9,912 nt of DNA from Candidatus Aminicenantota bacterium. GTDB lineage: Bacteria > Acidobacteriota > Aminicenantia > Aminicenantales > Aminicenantaceae. Position 1 is the first letter of the stretch. Every line of letters starts with the position of its first letter. Made by a program: the position numbers and the translations under genes. The stretch is taken from positions 1 to 9,912 of the forward strand of contig JAUWVG010000050.1 of the NCBI GenBank assembly GCA_030617525.1, given 5' to 3'. The notes under the pieces are model-generated. The model was not told where the DNA came from and made no database searches. It saw only the letters and a program-made list of their open reading frames with translations. Shown here piece after piece: positions 8,001 to 9,912 of the stretch.

Positions 8001-8302
8001 GCTCCTATTGAAGAAACATCCTGTTTGTCGAAAATGGGCTTCCATAAAATCCCTCCATCAGAGGTCTTAAAAATCCCTCCGGAAGCAGCTCCAACATAAC
8101 AAGTAAGAGGATCACCATTAACTCCCGCTACCGCGCTGACCCTGTTGCCAACAGGCCCGATGTAACGATATTTCAAACGGCTGTAGATCTGGGGATCCAC
8201 CTTTTGAGCATAGCTGAAAAATACTGTTCCTCCCAAAAAAAAGCCTACTATTAAACATACAAAAAAGAATTGAAATACAGACTTATGTTTAGCCTTAGAC
8301 AT
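5093..8302 (-). CDS. Exported VPS10/sortilin-like Asp-box propeller protein (first operon gene)
   Basis: This 1069-residue protein begins with a clear Sec signal peptide. Its basic n-region is MSKAKHK, followed by a hydrophobic core to about residue 29 and a likely cut after SYA (30-32). About eleven Asp-box motifs follow, including TSDGGILW (80-87), TTDGGNNW, SKDGGTTW, SDDGGGSW, TTNGGHSW and TRDGGENW, so the mature N-terminal two thirds should be large beta-propellers. GTYGRGFWIMDDITPL ends this part. A beta-sandwich-like module (about 797-904, with PGVYTIKLSVG), a coiled-coil-prone stretch (about 910-1000) and DFPPTTQQIAVHE (about 1013) complete it. The ATG at 8302 has AGGAGG six bases upstream and a promoter at 8336-8364. 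Compared with its neighbour it has an extra loop near GDSVPWKDQKTSNG and lacks a charged insert in the sandwich module. Exported binding or hydrolytic roles are possible, but no catalytic set is recognised. Confidence 0.9.
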   Translation of the reverse strand: MSKAKHKSVFQFFFVCLIVGFFLGGTVFFSYAQKVDPQIYSRLKYRYIGPVGNRVSAVAGVNGDPLTCYVGAASGGIFKTSDGGILWKPIFDKQDVSSIGALAIAPSDSNVVWAGTGEPFIRSNISLGKGIFKSTDAGKNWKLMGLEKTGRIARIVIDPNNPDVVFAAAMGHCYGPQQERGIFRTTDGGNNWEKVLFVDENTGCSDIAMDPNNPRILFAGMWQLEIWTWGRESGGPGSGLYMSKDGGTTWKHLTDSGLPKSPLGKIAVAIAPSNSERVYALIETGDSVPWKDQKTSNGVLWRSDDGGGSWTLVNSDHELTQRPHYYSRCAVSPTDENEIYFCAVRYSISLDGGKTSRIGSAGGDNHDIWVDPTNGNRILVGNDQGVSISMNKGKSWNRVQLPIAQMYHVHVDNKVPYNVYGNRQDGPSSMGPSNSLSGRGIPRGMWHSVGGFESGFAIPDPVDNDIVWSGGYEGDLDRYNERTRHSRKTSVWPDYSVGSPASELKYRFQWTFPIVISPHDHNRVYVASQYVHRTTNGGHSWTIISPDLSTNDLSKQGVSGGLTPDNSSPEYCCVIFALAESLLEEGLLWAGTNDGLVHVTRDGGENWTNVTKNMPNLPPWGTVSNIEPSRYDAGTCYLTVDFHQVNNRDPFIYKTSDYGKSWKSISSDIPESVLSYVHCVREDPVREGLLYVGTENALYISFNDGENWIPLQTNLPHAPVHWLVVQEHFNDLVVGTYGRGFWIMDDITPLQQIDQEVLDSDVFFFTPRPAYRFIYKSSSMSVSNDPTAGQNPQYGAYFNYYFKSKPEGDVDIKIYDAQDQLVTSMKGMKSVGINRSIWNLRYAQSKGVKLKTPPLYAPHVEIGKSGWRSFRGWGGPVSLMAAPGVYTIKLSVGDREWTQKLEVKKDPNSEGTVEDIKAQVKLLLGIRESSTKTAEIVNQIEDVRKQLLDLKALFKEEKEAKDLLTTAEELNKKFMELEGHLVQLKLSGSSQDMIRWPMKIYSKLSTLAGGVGTADFPPTTQQIAVHEMFQNQIEDIRTKLDEILAKDLKEFNDLLKEKKIGSIVVLKKI

Positions 8303-8308
8303 AAAAGT

Positions 8309-8314
8309 CCTCCT
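8309..8314 (-). promoter_or_regulatory. Shine-Dalgarno site of the first propeller gene
   Basis: AGGAGG on the minus strand lies six bases before the ATG at 8302. It fixes that start and shows that this genome uses strong Shine-Dalgarno sites. Confidence 0.75.
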
Positions 8315-8335
8315 TTTGTAATAAATGGTTTTTCA

Positions 8336-8364
8336 TATTTATCACCCCATAAAAGCAAAGTCAA
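8336..8364 (-). promoter_or_regulatory. Candidate sigma70 promoter of the propeller operon
   Basis: On the minus strand TTGACT (8364-8359) is followed by a 17-base spacer and TAAATA (8341-8336), with a TG one base upstream of the -10 like an extended -10 element. Transcription would start near 8329, giving a leader of roughly 27 bases before the ATG. The -35 is good and the -10 is modest. Confidence 0.5.
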
Positions 8365-8434
8365 ACTCTATTAACCTGGATAATTCACGAATCAAGTTTG
8401 CCGTAGATGGCAGGCGCAGCCTTCCCCCAATCAT
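8342..8434 (-). CDS. Possible 30-residue small ORF upstream of the propeller operon
   Basis: An ATG at 8434, preceded six bases upstream by GAGGGT (8446-8441), opens a 30-codon frame ending in TGA (8344-8342). The peptide starts MIGGRLRLPSTANLIRELSR and continues with a hydrophobic tail LIEFDFAFMG, so it could form an amphipathic helix. It overlaps the candidate promoter and has no recognised family. It may be chance, or a remnant of an older gene. Confidence 0.2.
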   Translation of the reverse strand: MIGGRLRLPSTANLIRELSRLIEFDFAFMG

Positions 8435-8472
8435 TGTTTCACCCTCAGAATTAGAATCTTAGCCTATTTGAT

Positions 8473-9486
8473 TTAATAAGAGAATGAAAGGCTGATAATT
8501 ATATAGGCATGATAATTCTTTTGTGTTTCAAATTGCCTTGACCACTTGGCATAGGCCACACTCAGGTCCAAATAATGAATTTTTATCCCGCATCCTATCT
8601 GGTAATTGCCGGTCCATAAATCCTTTTTTACGCGGTGGCTGTCAGTAAAAGTGTTCCCATCCAGGAAAATATTGCGCAGGACAAACTGTCCATCAAAAGC
8701 CGCAAAAAGATAGAGTCCGTCAAGGTCCAGATCTCCCCGTTCAGAACCGCGGTCAAACACCGCCACACCGCTCGAACCACCCGGCCTGAGGAGGGGCATT
8801 CCAAAATCATCGGGAAGATTCCATCCTAAACGCACCTGGAAACCGGCATTGGCATAGGTGTAGACATTTCCCAATCCCCCTCCCGCATGGGTAATGAGAT
8901 CAAAGCCCAGCCCTTTTTTCCTCCCGAAAAAAGAAAGTTTTTTCCTTCACTCATACATAACCTGAACAGCCGGTTCATTCTTCAATTGATTCGCCCAACC
9001 TTGAGGATCGGGTGCTTTGGGGGCTTTGTCATGAACGAATTTTTGTGTCTGCTCAGCAAGAGACAAAGGTCCCACCACTCCCATGCTGAGACTGAAAGAT
9101 GTCATCCGTTTATCATTAAGGCTGTGAATTCCCACTTCAAAATTCAGATAGCCTGCATAGGGACGATCATTTTCATCCAGATCCACCCGCTTCAAATCGT
9201 CCGGAGTAAAAATATCCTGTCTTAAAGAATAGGAGAACACGTGTTTGAAGTCAGGTTTACGAACAAAGGGCATCCATCCGAATAAAACGTTATCCCGGGG
9301 ATTTTCAAAATTCTGTGAGATCCAAGTCAATTTGAGCCCATTGGTAAAATCACGGTCGGTATGGAGCAAAGTGTCATTTCCCCAGCAGATCCAGAAGGTT
9401 CTCAACCCCCTTTCCTTGGATTGTGCGCCCACAATCGCGCAAAGTAATCCAAAAAGGACAACAAAGAATGATACTTTTTTTCTCAT
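8473..9486 (-). pseudogene. lpxR: LpxR-family lipid A 3'-O-deacylase gene with one internal TGA
   Basis: The frame runs 337 codons before TAA, interrupted only by TGA at 8947-8949 (codon 180). The two open parts are 8950-9486 and 8473-8946. The product begins with a signal peptide (MRKKVSFFVVLFGLL, cut near residue 21-22). It shows LpxR/DUF2219 hallmarks: GND (36-38), TDRDFTNG (43-50), ENDRPYAGYL (105-114), GVVGP (136-140), a candidate catalytic His in QKFVH (152) and GWANQLKNEP (163-172). After the stop come HAGGGLGNVYTYANAG and VRLGWNLPDDFG, then an ending in aromatic SLSFSY, as in outer-membrane barrels. The family removes the 3'-acyloxyacyl group of lipid A at the outer membrane. The stop sits right after MYE, where relatives usually have Arg (YERR/YERK), so a CGA-to-TGA change is the simplest reading. 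No Shine-Dalgarno site precedes the ATG, and an in-frame TAA lies just upstream. Family call firm; functional state doubtful. Confidence 0.8.
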
Positions 9487-9559
9487 GATGCAGATTTAGA
9501 AACTTACAACAAAGAGAAAAAAAATTCCACCTACAATTCGAATATCCGGGAAGGTTATA

Positions 9560-9736
9560 TTATTTGAGTTTGTTGTAGAGAGTTGTCAGAGAAATTTTCA
9601 GCATCCTCGCTGTTTTACTCTTGTTGTTTTTATTGATTTTTAAAAGGTGGGAAATGTAAGCTCTTTTCATATCTTCGAGAGGAACAAAACCAGAAAGGGA
9701 AAAGAAGAACGGCTGATTTTCTTTTCCCTTTATCAT
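9560..9736 (-). CDS. Small Fis-type helix-turn-helix ORF, likely tail of an NtrC-type regulator
   Basis: From the ATG at 9736 this reads 58 residues to TAA. The second half, PLEDMKRAYISHLLKINKNN followed by KSKTARMLKISLTTLYNKLK, is the HTH_8/Fis DNA-binding domain that ends sigma54-dependent (NtrC-type) activators. No AAA+ domain precedes it. The frame is open upstream only to a TAG just before 9796, and the preceding residues do not match the PGNVRELEN end of such an activator. Either it is a truncated remnant or a stand-alone Fis-like protein. No clear Shine-Dalgarno site is seen. The ATG lies four bases after the TGA of the upstream frame, which would permit coupled translation. A remnant is more likely. 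Confidence 0.5.
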   Translation of the reverse strand: MIKGKENQPFFFSLSGFVPLEDMKRAYISHLLKINKNNKSKTARMLKISLTTLYNKLK

Positions 9737-9740
9737 TAAT

Positions 9741-9911
9741 TCAGTAACCCATGCAGGTGCGAATCTTTTTAATTTTGCTGAAGTTGTTGGCAACAACGGC
9801 GGAGAGGGCTACGTTCATGACCGTACCGACAACCCAGGCAAGGACTTTGTTCTTCTTGAAGAGGCCCTTAAGGAGGATGCTTTGAAGTCCGGCCACTCCA
9901 AGTTTAACGCC
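9741..9911 (-). CDS. Hydrophobic C-terminal end of an unrecognised protein (partial at window end)
   Basis: This minus-strand frame is open from the window edge to TGA at 9741-9743, 56 residues. It contains KGLFKKNKVLAWVVGTVMNV, then ALSAVVANNFSKIKKI. That is a basic stretch, a hydrophobic segment long enough to span a membrane, and another basic stretch. The family is not recognised. Sequence beyond about 9781 is clearly richer in GC than the preceding 300 bases, so the part after the hydrophobic segment may be read-through into unrelated DNA at a junction. The plus strand is also open here (9717-9912) but has no ATG or GTG, and its only TTG is late, so the minus frame is preferred with limited confidence. 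Confidence 0.35.
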   Translation of the reverse strand, partial: GVKLGVAGLQSILLKGLFKKNKVLAWVVGTVMNVALSAVVANNFSKIKKIRTCMGY

Positions 9912-9912
9912 G

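Noticed and set aside
8411..8421. Small AGGC/GCCT hairpin after the deacylase gene as a terminator.
   Set aside because: It has only a 4-base stem with a 3-base loop and no following T-run.
8900..8949. Selenocysteine insertion element after the TGA, suggested by an A6/T6 hairpin (GAAAAAA with TTTTTTC).
   Set aside because: The stem is pure A-T, the loop CTTTC lacks the guanine expected of bacterial elements, and LpxR enzymes do not use selenocysteine.
8473..9486. Genome-wide reading of TGA as a sense codon.
   Set aside because: The two large genes and the ATPase contain many Trp codons as TGG and no internal TGA in frame.
9717..9912. A plus-strand gene in the open frame at the right edge.
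   Set aside because: It has no ATG or GTG, only one late TTG, no Shine-Dalgarno site and no recognised motif.

Overview
This window looks like a chromosomal segment of a Gram-negative bacterium of moderate GC content. The Gram-negative call rests on an LpxR-type lipid A deacylase, which is an outer-membrane enzyme. Very long exported Asp-box/VPS10-like propeller proteins, together with a DUF4143-type ATPase, are common in Acidobacteriota, Aminicenantes-like and Bacteroidota-like genomes. That lineage guess is inference only. No rRNA, tRNA, CRISPR array or intact insertion sequence was seen.

Left part (1-1865). The tail of an unrecognised plus-strand gene (3-146) runs into a strong hairpin (194-220). 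On the other side of the hairpin lies a short minus-strand coding remnant that ends at 255, so the hairpin reads as a two-way terminator between convergent genes. A well-formed promoter (435-463) and Shine-Dalgarno site then drive an intact DUF4143-type AAA ATPase (501-1661, 386 aa). It is followed by a frameshifted C-terminal scrap of a winged-helix regulator (about 1697-1865). The ATPase is therefore an intact gene sitting between degraded ones.

Centre (1867-8364). Two very large minus-strand paralogues, 1069 aa (5093-8302) and about 1059-1070 aa (1867-5046 or slightly longer), form a two-gene operon behind a recognisable promoter at 8336-8364. Each has an export signal, about eleven Asp-box (SxDGGxTW) propeller repeats, a beta-sandwich-like module and a helical C-terminus. 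The downstream gene's Shine-Dalgarno site overlaps the upstream gene's stop codon. At the expected start position there is ATT-ATA rather than ATG.

Right part (8365-9912). An LpxR-family gene (8473-9486) reads in one continuous frame except for a single internal TGA. Upstream of it are a tiny Fis-type helix-turn-helix ORF (9560-9736), probably the tail of an NtrC-type regulator, and the hydrophobic C-terminal end of an unrecognised protein that runs off the window edge. The left and right flanks thus hold several decayed or truncated genes around a well-preserved secreted-propeller operon.
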